From an uncultured Clostridia bacterium (GTDB lineage: Bacteria; Bacillota; Clostridia; Christensenellales; CAG-138), in contig CAMVNO010000006.1 in NCBI GenBank assembly GCA_947168855.1, positions 84,194 through 148,193 on the forward strand: DNA of 64,000 nt, in the 5' to 3' direction. The notes under the pieces are model-generated. The model made no database searches and was not told the origin of the DNA. It saw only the letters and a program-made list of their open reading frames with translations. Positions within the stretch are counted from its first letter, which is position 1. Each line of letters starts with the position of its first letter. Position numbers and translations under genes: made by a program. Below, in pieces: positions 16,222-24,759 of the stretch.

Positions 16222-16880
16222 GCTTCGGGTATATCCAGCCGATAGCCGATCTTATGGACCGTTTTGATGCGGTCCTGCCAGCCCAGTTTCCGGCGCAGCC
16301 GCTGCACGTGACTGTCCAGCGTGCGCGTCTCGCCGATGTAATCCGTTTCCCACACGCGCTCGAACAGCGTTTCGCGGAACAGCGCCGTGTTCGGGTTCTG
16401 CACGAACAGAACGAGCAAATCAAACTCCTTGCGCGTGAGGTCGACGCGCTTTCCGTTCTGATAGACGTCGCGCGCATCCATGTCGATCAGCAGATCCAGA
16501 CACTGGATCATGCCCTGACTCTTGTTGAAACGCCGCAGCACCACCTCGATGCGCGCCAGAAGTTCCACGATCTCGAACGGCTTGACGATGTAATCCTCCG
16601 CGCCGAGCTTTAAGCCCTTTACACGGTCGTTGAGGTCGCTCTTTGCCGTCAGAAAGATCACCGGGATGCCCATCGGCCGGATAAAGGCAAGCAGATCATA
16701 CCCGTCGAACTTCGGCAGCATGATGTCCAGAAGTACCAGGTCGAACTGGTTCTGTTCCAGAAGATCCGCCGCCTGCTGCCCGTCATAGGCGCAGGTACAG
16801 ACGTAACCCTGCCGGGTCAGATTCATGCGGATCAGGTTTGCGATCGGTTCCTCGTCATCCACGATCAGGATCTTTATCAT
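16218..16880 (-). CDS. OmpR/PhoB-family response regulator
   Basis: A 220-residue regulator. The receiver domain starts MIKILIVDDEEP with acidic D8/D9, the phospho-acceptor is D52 in LVLLDIMLP, and the conserved Lys is in FLTAKSD near 102. A C-terminal winged helix ends VHKIGYRLDIPEA, as in OmpR relatives. The frame runs on to 16958, but GGAGG at 8 nt before the ATG at 16880 fixes the start. It is first in a three-gene operon with the kinase and an anchored protein. Its promoter carries a direct-repeat operator also found at the sortase cassette, so autoregulation is likely. Confidence 0.95.
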   Translation of the reverse strand: MIKILIVDDEEPIANLIRMNLTRQGYVCTCAYDGQQAADLLEQNQFDLVLLDIMLPKFDGYDLLAFIRPMGIPVIFLTAKSDLNDRVKGLKLGAEDYIVKPFEIVELLARIEVVLRRFNKSQGMIQCLDLLIDMDARDVYQNGKRVDLTRKEFDLLVLFVQNPNTALFRETLFERVWETDYIGETRTLDSHVQRLRRKLGWQDRIKTVHKIGYRLDIPEA

Positions 16881-16912
16881 TTTCCCATCCTCCGATTCCA
16901 TATCATGGAAAA

Positions 16913-16945
16913 ATTGTAACACGCAAATGCGGACAAAATGTAACA
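16913..16945 (-). promoter_or_regulatory. Operator-promoter of the two-component operon
   Basis: Read on the minus strand from 16945: TGTTACATTT, four bases, CGCATTTGC, four bases, TACAAT as the -10. The motif CATTT occurs twice with an 11-bp period, the spacing of OmpR/PhoB-type half sites on one face of DNA. There is no good -35, as expected when an activator fills that place. The same layout is present at 39582-39614. Confidence 0.75.
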
Positions 16946-17087
16946 AGCGTGTTGCCAAGATGTGTTTTTTGCACTTTTTTTACAAAAAATCACGAATCGC
17001 GGCGCATAACCGGCTCCGTGCCGGCTGTTTTTCAGTATATCACAGTTTGCGCCGTCCGTCAAAGTGTTCCTGTCGACAAAGTCCGTG

Positions 17088-17116
17088 TTGCAATACCGAT
17101 CGGAAATCGTTATAAT
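17088..17116 (+). promoter_or_regulatory. Promoter of the GH13 gene (leaderless)
   Basis: TTGCAA at 17088-17093, 17 nt, TATAAT at 17111-17116, then ACAATCAT and the ATG at 17125. No ribosome binding site, so the transcript should begin at or next to the ATG. Confidence 0.8.
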
Positions 17117-17124
17117 ACAATCAT

Positions 17125-19023
17125 ATGAACTGGTATTATCATTCTCGCGATCCGCATTACAAAATGCCGTTCGGCGCAGTCCGAACGAACGAATCCGTCT
17201 CCTTCCGCGTCGACGGCGCGCCGAGCGCTCTGGTCGAGCTCTTGCTGTATCTGCCCGAAGGACCCGAAACAATTTCCATGCAATGGGACGGAAGCGCTTA
17301 CCGCGCGTCCTTTACCGCGCCGGCCGTGCCGTGCCGCATGGGCTACGGCTTCCGCATCGACGGGCGGTATTTCGGCGCCGCAAGCGGCGAAGCGCGCTTT
17401 GCCGATACCCCGCAGACCTACGGACTGACCGTGTACGACGGTGCGTTCCAAACGCCCGAATGGTTCCGGCATGCCGTGGTGTATCAGATCTTTCCCGACC
17501 GGTTCTTCTGCGCCGACCGCGAACGCTTTTTGCGCGAGGCTGTCGATTACCGTGCGTCCGGGCGACCGATCTTCGTGCATGACAGCTGGGATGAAACCCC
17601 GTATTACACGCCGCACGGCGGCGCAAAGGAATACAATCCGGACGACTATTTCGGCGGGGACCTGAACGGCATCCGCGAAAAGCTTCCGTACATCGCCTCG
17701 CTGGGCGTCACCTGCATCTATCTGAACCCGATCTTTGCCGCGCACTCAAACCATCGCTACAACACGGCGGATTACCTCACGATCGACCCGCTGCTCGGCA
17801 CGAACGACGAGTTCAAGGCGCTCTGCGAAGCGGCGAAGGCGTACGGCATCCGCATCGTGCTCGACGGCGTGTTCTCACATACGGGCGACGATTCGGTCTA
17901 TTTTGACCGCTACGGACGCTACAAAACCAACGGCGCCTGCGAAAGCAAGGACTCTCCGTATTATCCGTGGTACCGGTTCCATGAGTACCCCACGACCTAC
18001 GAGTGCTGGTGGAATTTCGAGACCCTTCCGAACGTCGAGGAGACCGAGCCGAGCTATACGGCGTTTATTCAGGGCGGAAACGGCGTCCTGCGGACCTGGC
18101 TTTCTGCCGGCGCGTCCGGCTGGCGGCTCGACGTTGCGGACGAACTGCCGGATTCCTTCATTCGCGGCATTCGCCGTTCGATCAAGGATTATGATCCGGA
18201 CGCGGTTCTGATCGGCGAGGTCTGGGACAACTGCGCAACGAAATACGGTCCCGAAGGCCGCCGCGGCTACGTCAACGGCGACGAACTCGACGCGCCGATG
18301 AACTATCAGTTCCGTGAGCCCACGATCGAGTTTCTGAACGGGCGCATAAACGCGTACCGGTATGCCGAAACGCAGAACGTGCTCCTTGAGGATTACCCGA
18401 AGCCCTTTATGGACGCCTGCCTGAACCTTTTGGGCTCGCACGACACCGAGCGCATCCGCACGGCTTTGACCGGCATTCCCGACGCCAGAACGCTGACCCG
18501 CAAACAGCAGCTTGCGCACGATCCCGACGCGGCGGCGCTTGCGCGCGCGACGAAGCGGCTTCTTCTCGGCTATGCGCTGATGGCGGTCCTCCCCGGTGTG
18601 CCGCACATCTATTACGGCGACGAAGCGGGCATGACCGGCATGTCCGATCCTCTGAACCGCGGCACATTCCCGTGGGGAAGAGAAAAAACCGCCCTCACCG
18701 ATCGTGTGCGGGAGCTGATGCGGCTGCACAACGAAAGCGACGCCGTCCGAAACGGCAGCGTTCGCATCGGCGCGGTCGGCAAACAGACGCTCTGCGTGAT
18801 CCGCAAAAGCGAGCGGGAAACGCTGATCCTGCTTGCCAATGCCGCAGACACCCCCGTGCGCACCGTGCTCTACCCCGCGCTGTTTCACGAGGGACCCGCC
18901 GCGCTTGAGCCGCTCGATCTGTCCGGCGCGTATTGGGATGAGAGCGGCGAAGTGATCACCGCGCGCAGCACGCTGACGCTGACCGTGCCCGCAAACGGAT
19001 TCCGCATTCTCCGAAAATCATAA
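17125..19023 (+). CDS. GH13 alpha-glucan hydrolase, neopullulanase/cyclomaltodextrinase-like
   Basis: A 632-residue enzyme without signal peptide, so cytosolic. An N-terminal beta domain (about 1-110) precedes the alpha-amylase barrel, as in neopullulanase and maltogenic amylase. Catalytic residues are visible: nucleophile D336 in GWRLDVADE, acid/base E365 in LIGEVWDN, and D440 in LLGSHDTERI; region I is LDGVFSHTG. A C-terminal beta domain ends the protein. It would cut maltodextrins taken up after the surface pullulanase has debranched them. Exact specificity within GH13 cannot be set by eye. The start is leaderless. Confidence 0.9.
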   Translation: MNWYYHSRDPHYKMPFGAVRTNESVSFRVDGAPSALVELLLYLPEGPETISMQWDGSAYRASFTAPAVPCRMGYGFRIDGRYFGAASGEARFADTPQTYGLTVYDGAFQTPEWFRHAVVYQIFPDRFFCADRERFLREAVDYRASGRPIFVHDSWDETPYYTPHGGAKEYNPDDYFGGDLNGIREKLPYIASLGVTCIYLNPIFAAHSNHRYNTADYLTIDPLLGTNDEFKALCEAAKAYGIRIVLDGVFSHTGDDSVYFDRYGRYKTNGACESKDSPYYPWYRFHEYPTTYECWWNFETLPNVEETEPSYTAFIQGGNGVLRTWLSAGASGWRLDVADELPDSFIRGIRRSIKDYDPDAVLIGEVWDNCATKYGPEGRRGYVNGDELDAPMNYQFREPTIEFLNGRINAYRYAETQNVLLEDYPKPFMDACLNLLGSHDTERIRTALTGIPDARTLTRKQQLAHDPDAAALARATKRLLLGYALMAVLPGVPHIYYGDEAGMTGMSDPLNRGTFPWGREKTALTDRVRELMRLHNESDAVRNGSVRIGAVGKQTLCVIRKSERETLILLANAADTPVRTVLYPALFHEGPAALEPLDLSGAYWDESGEVITARSTLTLTVPANGFRILRKS

Positions 19024-19050
19024 GCGTCACGAAAAAATCACAATCCGCTG

Positions 19051-19079
19051 TTGAAAAACGGCGAATACCTTGGTATACT
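19051..19079 (+). promoter_or_regulatory. Promoter of the DUF1858 gene
   Basis: TTGAAA at 19051-19056, 17 nt, TATACT at 19074-19079, with an AAGGAG ribosome binding site before the ATG at 19112. Confidence 0.75.
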
Positions 19080-19111
19080 ATTCCCACCGAATAAGAAAAG
19101 GAGCAGAAACC

Positions 19112-19312
19112 ATGATCACGAAGGACATGAACATCCGTAAAATCATCGAGATCGACGAGGACCTGGCGGGCATTCTGATCGCGTCCGGCATGCATTGCCT
19201 CGGCTGCGCGATGTCGCACTTTGAGAATCTCGAACAGGCTTGCGCCGTCCACGGCATCGACGCCGACGCGCTGTGCAAGGATCTCAACGATTATCTCGAA
19301 AGCAAGCAATAA
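19112..19312 (+). CDS. DUF1858 domain protein
   Basis: A 66-residue protein consisting of one DUF1858 domain, MITKDMNIRKIIEI through HCLGCAMSHFENLEQAC. The CxxC pair in HCLGC is the family hallmark and is thought to take part in redox or disulfide chemistry; members are often fused or adjacent to hybrid-cluster or sulfur proteins. Function is not known. A longer in-frame start at 19070 lies inside the promoter, so the ATG at 19112 with AAGGAG upstream is used. It is a single-gene unit closed by a hairpin terminator. Confidence 0.88.
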   Translation: MITKDMNIRKIIEIDEDLAGILIASGMHCLGCAMSHFENLEQACAVHGIDADALCKDLNDYLESKQ

Positions 19313-19326
19313 AAAACGGACAAGCC

Positions 19327-19354
19327 GCCCTGCCGATCCCGGCGGGGCATTTTT
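19327..19354 (+). terminator. Terminator after the DUF1858 gene
   Basis: GCCCTGCCG (19327-19335) pairs with CGGCGGGGC (19340-19348) over 9 bp, loop ATCC, followed by ATTTTT. It ends only 5 nt before the next start codon. Confidence 0.75.
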
Positions 19355-19359
19355 ACGCC

Positions 19360-20163
19360 ATGATAAACATCGTTCATCTGGATTCGATCGAGCGGGCCGA
19401 GCTCGACGTGTACGCGCGGCTCACGGAGGCGCAGATCCGAAACCGTCTGGAACCCGAAAAAGGCATATTCATTGCGGAAAGCCCGAAGGTGATCCGCCTT
19501 GCGCTCGACGCCGGATTCGAGCCCGTTTCCTTTCTGATGGAGGAAAAGCACATCGAAGGCGACGCGAAGGACCTCCTTCTGCGCTGTCCTGACGTGCCGG
19601 TCTACACCGGCGAACGCGCGCTTCTGAAGGAGCTGACCGGCTATGCGCTGACGCGCGGCGTGCTGTCCGCCATGCGCAGAAAGCCCCTGCCCGCCCTGGA
19701 CGACGTGCTGAACGGCGCAGCGCGCATCGCGGTGCTCGACGGGATCGTGGACGCCTCGAACCTCGGCGCGATCGTGCGCAGCGCCGCCGCTTTGGATATC
19801 GACGCGGTGCTGTTTACCTCCGCCTGCTGCGATCCTCTGAACCGCCGCGCGGTGCGCGTCGCCATGGGCACGGTCTTTCAGATCCCGTGGACGTTCCTGC
19901 CTGCAGACGGCATCGCGCTTTTGCGCGGATCCGGGTTCACGACCGCGGCGATGGCGCTCATCGACGACTCGCTTCCGATGGACGATCCGCGGCTCAAGCA
20001 ATGCGAAAAGCTTGCCGTCGTGCTCGGCACGGAGGGCGACGGGCTGAGCAAAGAAACGATCGCCGCCTGCGACTATGCGGTGAAGATCCCGATGGCGCAC
20101 GGCGTGGATTCCCTGAACGTCGCCGCGGCGAGCGCCGTTGCATTCTGGGAGCTCAGACGATAA
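19360..20163 (+). CDS. TrmH/SpoU-family RNA 2'-O-methyltransferase
   Basis: A 267-residue SPOUT methyltransferase that would methylate a ribose in rRNA or tRNA with SAM. The N-terminal substrate-binding part (1-100) is followed by the knotted domain with NLGAIVRSAAALDIDAVLF, VLGTEGDGLSKETI and the motif 3 stretch SLNVAAASAVAFWEL. Which nucleotide it modifies cannot be told. The ATG at 19360 lacks a ribosome binding site and sits 5 nt after the upstream terminator; I could not find its own promoter, so it may depend on readthrough. A terminator follows. Confidence 0.9.
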   Translation: MINIVHLDSIERAELDVYARLTEAQIRNRLEPEKGIFIAESPKVIRLALDAGFEPVSFLMEEKHIEGDAKDLLLRCPDVPVYTGERALLKELTGYALTRGVLSAMRRKPLPALDDVLNGAARIAVLDGIVDASNLGAIVRSAAALDIDAVLFTSACCDPLNRRAVRVAMGTVFQIPWTFLPADGIALLRGSGFTTAAMALIDDSLPMDDPRLKQCEKLAVVLGTEGDGLSKETIAACDYAVKIPMAHGVDSLNVAAASAVAFWELRR

Positions 20164-20180
20164 TCCCGTACTATAAAAGA

Positions 20181-20206
20181 ACCGCGGAAACTCCGCGGTC
20201 CTTTTT
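20181..20206. terminator. Terminator after the RNA methyltransferase gene
   Basis: ACCGCGGA (20181-20188) pairs with TCCGCGGT (20192-20199), loop of 3, then CCTTTTTT. It separates convergent units. Confidence 0.88.
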
Positions 20207-20215
20207 TGATTCGAT

Positions 20216-20518
20216 TTATTCGATCCCCCGCATGATCCGTGTTCCGATCCAAAGGAACACGACCGTGCCGCCGATCAAAACGATCCCCGCGGCGAGCAGG
20301 CTCCATAAGCCGACCAGCGCGCTCAGCGCCGGCGCCGCGGCAACAAGCGCAACGACCTTTGCAAGTCCTGTCATATACGCCTTCTGATCCTTCGGCTTGA
20401 CCGACTGCCGTGCACGAAACGGCACCAGCCGATACTCCTTGGTCCATGCCATCAGCCCTGCGTAGAGCAGCAGCGCCGCCGCAAATGCGCCCATCAGAAT
20501 CGAATAACCGTATTCCAT
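20216..20518 (-). CDS. Small integral membrane protein
   Basis: A 100-residue protein with two or three hydrophobic segments (about 5-24, 52-72 and 75-95) joined by a basic loop (RARQSVKPKDQKAY). I do not recognise the family; the layout resembles small DUF3784-like proteins. It starts after AAGGAGG, 11 nt downstream of the ABC exporter genes, and is probably the third gene of that operon. A role with the exporter, for example in immunity or regulation, is only a guess from position. Confidence 0.65.
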   Translation of the reverse strand: MEYGYSILMGAFAAALLLYAGLMAWTKEYRLVPFRARQSVKPKDQKAYMTGLAKVVALVAAAPALSALVGLWSLLAAGIVLIGGTVVFLWIGTRIMRGIE

Positions 20519-20529
20519 TGCCGCCTCCT

Positions 20530-22314
20530 TCAGTTCAAAAGCTCATACTGCGAATTGTAGATCTCGGCGTAGAAGCCGTTCTTCGCCAGGAGTTCTTTAT
20601 GTGTGCCCTGTTCCACGATCGTGCCGTTGTTCACGACGAGGATCGTGTCGGCGTCGACGATCGTCGAAAGCCGGTGCGCGATAACGAAGCTCGTGCGGTC
20701 CTTCATCAGATCGTCCATCGTCCTCTGGATCAGGATCTCGGTGCGCGTGTCGACGTTTGAAGTCGCCTCGTCGAGGATCAGGATCGGACGGTTCGCAAGG
20801 TATGCGCGCGCGATCGTCAGAAGCTGCTTCTGACCGCCGGAGATGTTCGTCGTCTCCTCGTTGATCACGGTGTCGTAGCCCTGCGGCAGCGAACGAATGA
20901 ACCGGTCGATGTGCGCGCGCTTTGCCGCCTCGTGCACCTCCTCCTCCGTTGCGTCCGGTCTGCCGTAGGCAATGTTGTCGTAGATCGTGCCGGAAAACAG
21001 CCAGGTATCCTGCAAGACCATTGAGAAAACGCTCCGGAGCGCATTGCGCGGCATCTGCATGATGTCCTTGCCGTCGACGAGGATGCGCCCGCCGTCGACG
21101 TCGTAGAAACGCATGAGGAGATTGACGATCGTGGTCTTGCCGCCGCCGGTCGGTCCGACGATGGCGACCTTTTCGCCCGCGTGCACGTCGATCGTGAGCC
21201 CTCTGATCAGCGGCTGTTTCGGGTCGTAGGAGAAGTCGACGTTCTCGAAGGATACGTTGCCCTCGCCCTTCGGCGCGGTCTCCTCCGCTGCTTCCGTCAT
21301 CTCCTCCTCATCGAGCATTTGATAGACGCGCCCGGCGGACGCGATCGTCTGCTGCAGCATGGAAAAGCCCTGCGCGATGCTTTCCAAGGGTCCTGCGAAC
21401 ATGCGCGCGTAAAGCACGAACGCGACGATGGTCCCGACGCTCATACCGAACAGGTTGTTGGCGGCAAAGATGCCGCCGATGATGCAGATCACGATATAGG
21501 CGATGTTGTTACTCAGCGCCGTAATCGGCTGCACGATCGACGCAAGGAACGTGCCCTTCTGCGCCGCCGTGCGCATGTCGGCGCAAAGCGCCGCCTGCCG
21601 TTCGCGCTGGCGGTTTTCGAGATGAAACGCCTTGACCGTGTCAAAACCCGTGAAGGTCTCCTCGGTCAGCGCGTACATTTCCCCGTTCTTTTTACGCACC
21701 GCCGCGAAATATTTTTCGCTCTTGCCGGCGATCTTTGCGGAAAGCACAAGCGAAATCGGCACAAACACGATGACCGCAGCCGCAAGGATCGGGTTCAGCA
21801 GAAAGATCAGCACGATGATGCCGATGAGCTTCAGCACGCCGGAGATCAGCGTTTCGAGGAAGCTGTGCACCGTTGTTCCCATCGTGGACACGTCGTCGGT
21901 CATATGCGAGATGATCTCGCCGTTCGGCGTCTGATCGACGTATCGCACCGGAAGACGGCGGATCTTGTCGCTCATGCGGATGCGGATCGCGCAGGTAAAG
22001 TGCCTGGAAACGACGTTGTTCATGATCAGCATTTCGCCGATCGCCGCCAGCGAGCTTCCCGCGTACGCCGCGGCAAGCAGGACGCATTCGAGTCCGAACG
22101 CCTTGTTGTCAAACACCGCGCTCTGGCCGAGATGCACGGGTTCCCAATAGCCGTACAGCCGGTCGGACAGCGAGCGGAGGATCTCCGGCGTCACAAGGGA
22201 CAGCGCGACCGAAACGAGGCTGACAACCGCGCCGAGCGCAAGCCAGCCCGCGATCGGCTTCGTATCCTGCAGGATGCGCAGGACGGTCTTCAGGGATGTG
22301 TTCTGCTTCTTCAT
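20530..22314 (-). CDS. ABC exporter half-transporter with consensus ATPase site
   Basis: A 594-residue protein with a six-helix membrane domain (about 1-325) fused to an ATPase domain. The Walker A is VGPTGGGKTT near 380, the signature SGGQKQ near 485, Walker B ILILDEATSNVD with the catalytic Glu, and the H loop VIAHRLST. It overlaps the preceding half-transporter gene by 4 nt, so the two probably form a heterodimer of the BmrCD/LmrCD multidrug type. This subunit supplies the catalytic Glu and switch His. Substrate unknown. Confidence 0.93.
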   Translation of the reverse strand: MKKQNTSLKTVLRILQDTKPIAGWLALGAVVSLVSVALSLVTPEILRSLSDRLYGYWEPVHLGQSAVFDNKAFGLECVLLAAAYAGSSLAAIGEMLIMNNVVSRHFTCAIRIRMSDKIRRLPVRYVDQTPNGEIISHMTDDVSTMGTTVHSFLETLISGVLKLIGIIVLIFLLNPILAAAVIVFVPISLVLSAKIAGKSEKYFAAVRKKNGEMYALTEETFTGFDTVKAFHLENRQRERQAALCADMRTAAQKGTFLASIVQPITALSNNIAYIVICIIGGIFAANNLFGMSVGTIVAFVLYARMFAGPLESIAQGFSMLQQTIASAGRVYQMLDEEEMTEAAEETAPKGEGNVSFENVDFSYDPKQPLIRGLTIDVHAGEKVAIVGPTGGGKTTIVNLLMRFYDVDGGRILVDGKDIMQMPRNALRSVFSMVLQDTWLFSGTIYDNIAYGRPDATEEEVHEAAKRAHIDRFIRSLPQGYDTVINEETTNISGGQKQLLTIARAYLANRPILILDEATSNVDTRTEILIQRTMDDLMKDRTSFVIAHRLSTIVDADTILVVNNGTIVEQGTHKELLAKNGFYAEIYNSQYELLN

Positions 22315-24041
22315 ACAGCCTCACCTCCCAGCTGCGAACGCACGATCTCGCGATAGACCCTGCAGGACTTTACGAGCTCCGCATGCGTGCCGCTGCCGAC
22401 GATGCTGCCCTGCTCGAGGACAAAGATCGTATCGCAGCGCATGGCGGTCGCCGCGCGCTGTGTGATGATAATCTGCGTTTTGCCCGCCAGATGCCGGTTC
22501 AGCGCCTTTCGGAGTTTGCTTTCGGTGAGGTAATCGAGCGCCGAAAAGCTGTCGTCGAACACATAGATCGCCGCGGGCTTCAGGATCGTTCTCGCAATGC
22601 TGATGCGCTGTTTCTGTCCGCCGGAAATGTTTGCGCCGGACTGCGCAAGACGATAGTTAAGCCCTTCCTCGTGCGAATGCAGAAACTCCGTCATCTGCGC
22701 AATGTCAAGAACGTTTTTGACCGCTTCCTCATCCGCATCCGGGTCTCCCATGCGCACGTTGTCGAAGAGCGTCCCTTCAAACACCATGCCCTTCTGCAGC
22801 GCGGCGGAGACGCTGTCACGCACGCCGCCCCTGCCGATCTCGGCATACGGCTTTCCGCCGAGCGAGATCGTGCCCTCCGTCGGCGGATAAAAGTCCAGAA
22901 GCAGCTTCAGGATCGTCGATTTGCCGCTGCCGGTACCGCCGATGATCGCGGCGGTCTCCCCCTCCCTGACCGTGATATTGAGATCCGAAACGGTTTTGAT
23001 CTCGCTGCCGGGATAGGCGAAGCCGACGTTCTCGAGAACCAGATCACCGCCGAGGATCGCGCCGTCGCCGGCGTCCGCCGGTTCTTCCGGAAGATTCAGC
23101 ACTTCGGTCACGCGGTTCACGCAGACCTTGAGGTGCGGCAGAAACACAAACGTCCAACTGAGCATCATCACGCCGTTCAGGATGAGCGCAACGTACTGCA
23201 CCGTGGCAATGATGCCGCCCGCGGTCAGCCCCCGCTCGAGCTGTATCGGATCCTGCAGACGGTTCGCGCCGACCAGCAGCATCACGACCGTCGCCAGGTT
23301 CAGCACCAGCATGCACAGCGGATTCACATAGCCCGCGCGCACATTTGCGCGGATGATGTACTTTGCCATCTCCTCGGTCGCGTGCACGATGCGTCCGTGC
23401 TCGTGCGCCTCCTTGTCGAATGCGCGGATAACGCGAATGCCGGAAAGCCGCTCGCGCATCAGGCGGTTCTGCTCGTCGATGTATTCGTCGGAGAGCTTCC
23501 ACAGCTTATCGAGGTGCCGCACGATCGGGAACAGGATCAGAAACGCAACCGGCATGGACAGCAGCAGAATGAGCGCCAGCATGCGGTCGGACAGAAGCGC
23601 GAACGCCACGCCGCCCGCGATCATGATCGGAACCATCACAACGACGTTAACGAACATCCCGGATACGTCCGAGATCGTGGAAACGTCATGCGTGGAGCGC
23701 GTCAGAAGGCTGGATGTGCCGATCCTGGAAAAGTTCTCAAAATCGAGCGCGGACGCCTTGTCAAAGATGCCGCGCTTGAGATCGTGCGAAAAACCCGCCG
23801 AGATCCTTGCGTTGACCGCGCCGGTCCAGATCGCGCAGAGCATGGACATGGTCGCAAGCACAAGCATCAGCGTGCCGAGCTTCCATATGACGCCCATATT
23901 GCCCGCGGCAATGCCGTCGTCGACGATGCGGCTCATCAGGTACGGCAGGAACGTCCCCTCCAGCGTGGAGGCGACGCATAGAATCCCGGTCAGGATGATT
24001 TGTTTTCGATACGGTTTCAGCAGCGGTAAAATCGTTTTCAT
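22311..24041 (-). CDS. ABC exporter half-transporter with degenerate ATPase site
   Basis: A 576-residue partner of the next gene. The membrane domain is followed by Walker A GGTGSGKST, signature ISGGQKQ and Walker B IYVFDDSFSALD. Two catalytic positions differ from consensus: the Glu after Walker B is Asp, and the switch His is replaced by Gln (ITQRAAT). This is the usual mark of the non-catalytic half of heterodimeric exporters. The ATG at 24041 is chosen over upstream frames because a TATACT box ends 7 nt before it; there is no ribosome binding site, so it may be leaderless. Confidence 0.9.
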   Translation of the reverse strand: MKTILPLLKPYRKQIILTGILCVASTLEGTFLPYLMSRIVDDGIAAGNMGVIWKLGTLMLVLATMSMLCAIWTGAVNARISAGFSHDLKRGIFDKASALDFENFSRIGTSSLLTRSTHDVSTISDVSGMFVNVVVMVPIMIAGGVAFALLSDRMLALILLLSMPVAFLILFPIVRHLDKLWKLSDEYIDEQNRLMRERLSGIRVIRAFDKEAHEHGRIVHATEEMAKYIIRANVRAGYVNPLCMLVLNLATVVMLLVGANRLQDPIQLERGLTAGGIIATVQYVALILNGVMMLSWTFVFLPHLKVCVNRVTEVLNLPEEPADAGDGAILGGDLVLENVGFAYPGSEIKTVSDLNITVREGETAAIIGGTGSGKSTILKLLLDFYPPTEGTISLGGKPYAEIGRGGVRDSVSAALQKGMVFEGTLFDNVRMGDPDADEEAVKNVLDIAQMTEFLHSHEEGLNYRLAQSGANISGGQKQRISIARTILKPAAIYVFDDSFSALDYLTESKLRKALNRHLAGKTQIIITQRAATAMRCDTIFVLEQGSIVGSGTHAELVKSCRVYREIVRSQLGGEAV

Positions 24042-24048
24042 GGTCTTC

Positions 24049-24054
24049 AGTATA
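24049..24054 (-). promoter_or_regulatory. Candidate -10 box of the ABC exporter operon
   Basis: TATACT at 24054-24049 on the minus strand lies 7 nt before the ATG. No convincing -35 is visible at 16-18 nt, so this is a weaker member of the leaderless set. Confidence 0.45.
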
Positions 24055-24202
24055 TATCCCGGAACGGTAAAAAAACCAGCAACCAACGGTTGAATCGGAG
24101 CAATCGTACGTTGATCGCAGGCGTCGGCGCCGGCCGCATTTTGGGCGGCTCATACGGAGAACAGTATAACGGACACAGGCACACCCGTCAAGGCGCTTTT
24201 AC

Positions 24203-24292
24203 TGAACACATTTCGAAAATATGTTCAGACAATTGTTCCTTATTTCCTGTTTTTCCCAGATGATATGCGCGTTGCAAAAAAGTCACAATTGT
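24203..24292. promoter_or_regulatory. Dyad and paired palindromes before the HTH gene
   Basis: In the 317-nt gap between divergent genes, a dyad at 24203-24229 has arms CTGAACA and TGTTCAG with a further 4-bp inner stem. Two identical ACAATTGT palindromes lie at 24230-24237 and 24285-24292, the second just ahead of the HTH promoter. They are candidate operators for the small HTH regulator. The rest of the gap shows nothing I recognise. Confidence 0.45.
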
Positions 24293-24306
24293 ACAATATA
24301 TTTTTA

Positions 24307-24336
24307 TTGACATTATTTTTTATATTGTGCTATCAT
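24307..24336 (+). promoter_or_regulatory. Promoter of the HTH regulator gene
   Basis: TTGACA at 24307-24312, 18 nt, TATCAT at 24331-24336, then GGAGGTG and the ATG at 24359. Confidence 0.75.
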
Positions 24337-24358
24337 AGCAGAAACGGAGGTGTGTGAA

Positions 24359-24718
24359 ATGGACGAATTGACAAAACTGATCAAAACCGAGATTAAAAAG
24401 CAATTCCGCAGCGTGCGTCAATTCTCAATGTATATAGGCGTTCCGCAATCGACCATTGTGACTGCGCTGCAAAAGGGGATCGGCGGCACCTCGTTTGAAA
24501 CGATCATGCATATCTGCGACGTACTGGACATCAAGCCTGTCGCAGACGACAAGCTGATCTTTCTGGACGGAGACAACCGCTCGCTTCTGGAACGCTATTC
24601 GCATCTGGATGCAGAAGGCAAAAAGGCGGTCCGCGCCGTCGCCGCATTGGAACTTCTGCGCGTGAAGGACCCCGAGGCTTACCTGAATCTCACCAAAAAT
24701 CTGGACGCAGCCGAATAA
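24359..24718 (+). CDS. Small helix-turn-helix regulator
   Basis: A 119-residue protein whose first 65 residues form a Cro/C1-type helix-turn-helix (RSVRQFSMYIGVPQSTIVTALQKG). The remainder is helical and may dimerise (LLERYSHLDAEGKKAVRAVAALE). GGAGGTG stands 7 nt before the ATG at 24359. It is a single gene, divergent from the ABC exporter operon, so it may control that operon and itself through the palindromes between them; this is inference. No phage genes are near. Confidence 0.82.
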   Translation: MDELTKLIKTEIKKQFRSVRQFSMYIGVPQSTIVTALQKGIGGTSFETIMHICDVLDIKPVADDKLIFLDGDNRSLLERYSHLDAEGKKAVRAVAALELLRVKDPEAYLNLTKNLDAAE

Positions 24719-24730
24719 CGAATTTCGCTG

Positions 24731-24758
24731 AAAAAAGCCGTCGATCGACGGCTTTTTT
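24731..24758. terminator. Perfectly palindromic bidirectional terminator
   Basis: AAAAAAGCCGTCGA is followed directly by its exact reverse complement, 28 nt in all. It ends the HTH gene (+) and the WYL gene (-). Confidence 0.93.
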
Positions 24759-24759
24759 C

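Noticed and set aside
16907..16921. Second TGTTACA repeat, 24 nt from the first, as a second operator copy
   Set aside because: It coincides with the -10 box TACAAT; the sortase promoter shows the conserved part is the upstream module only.
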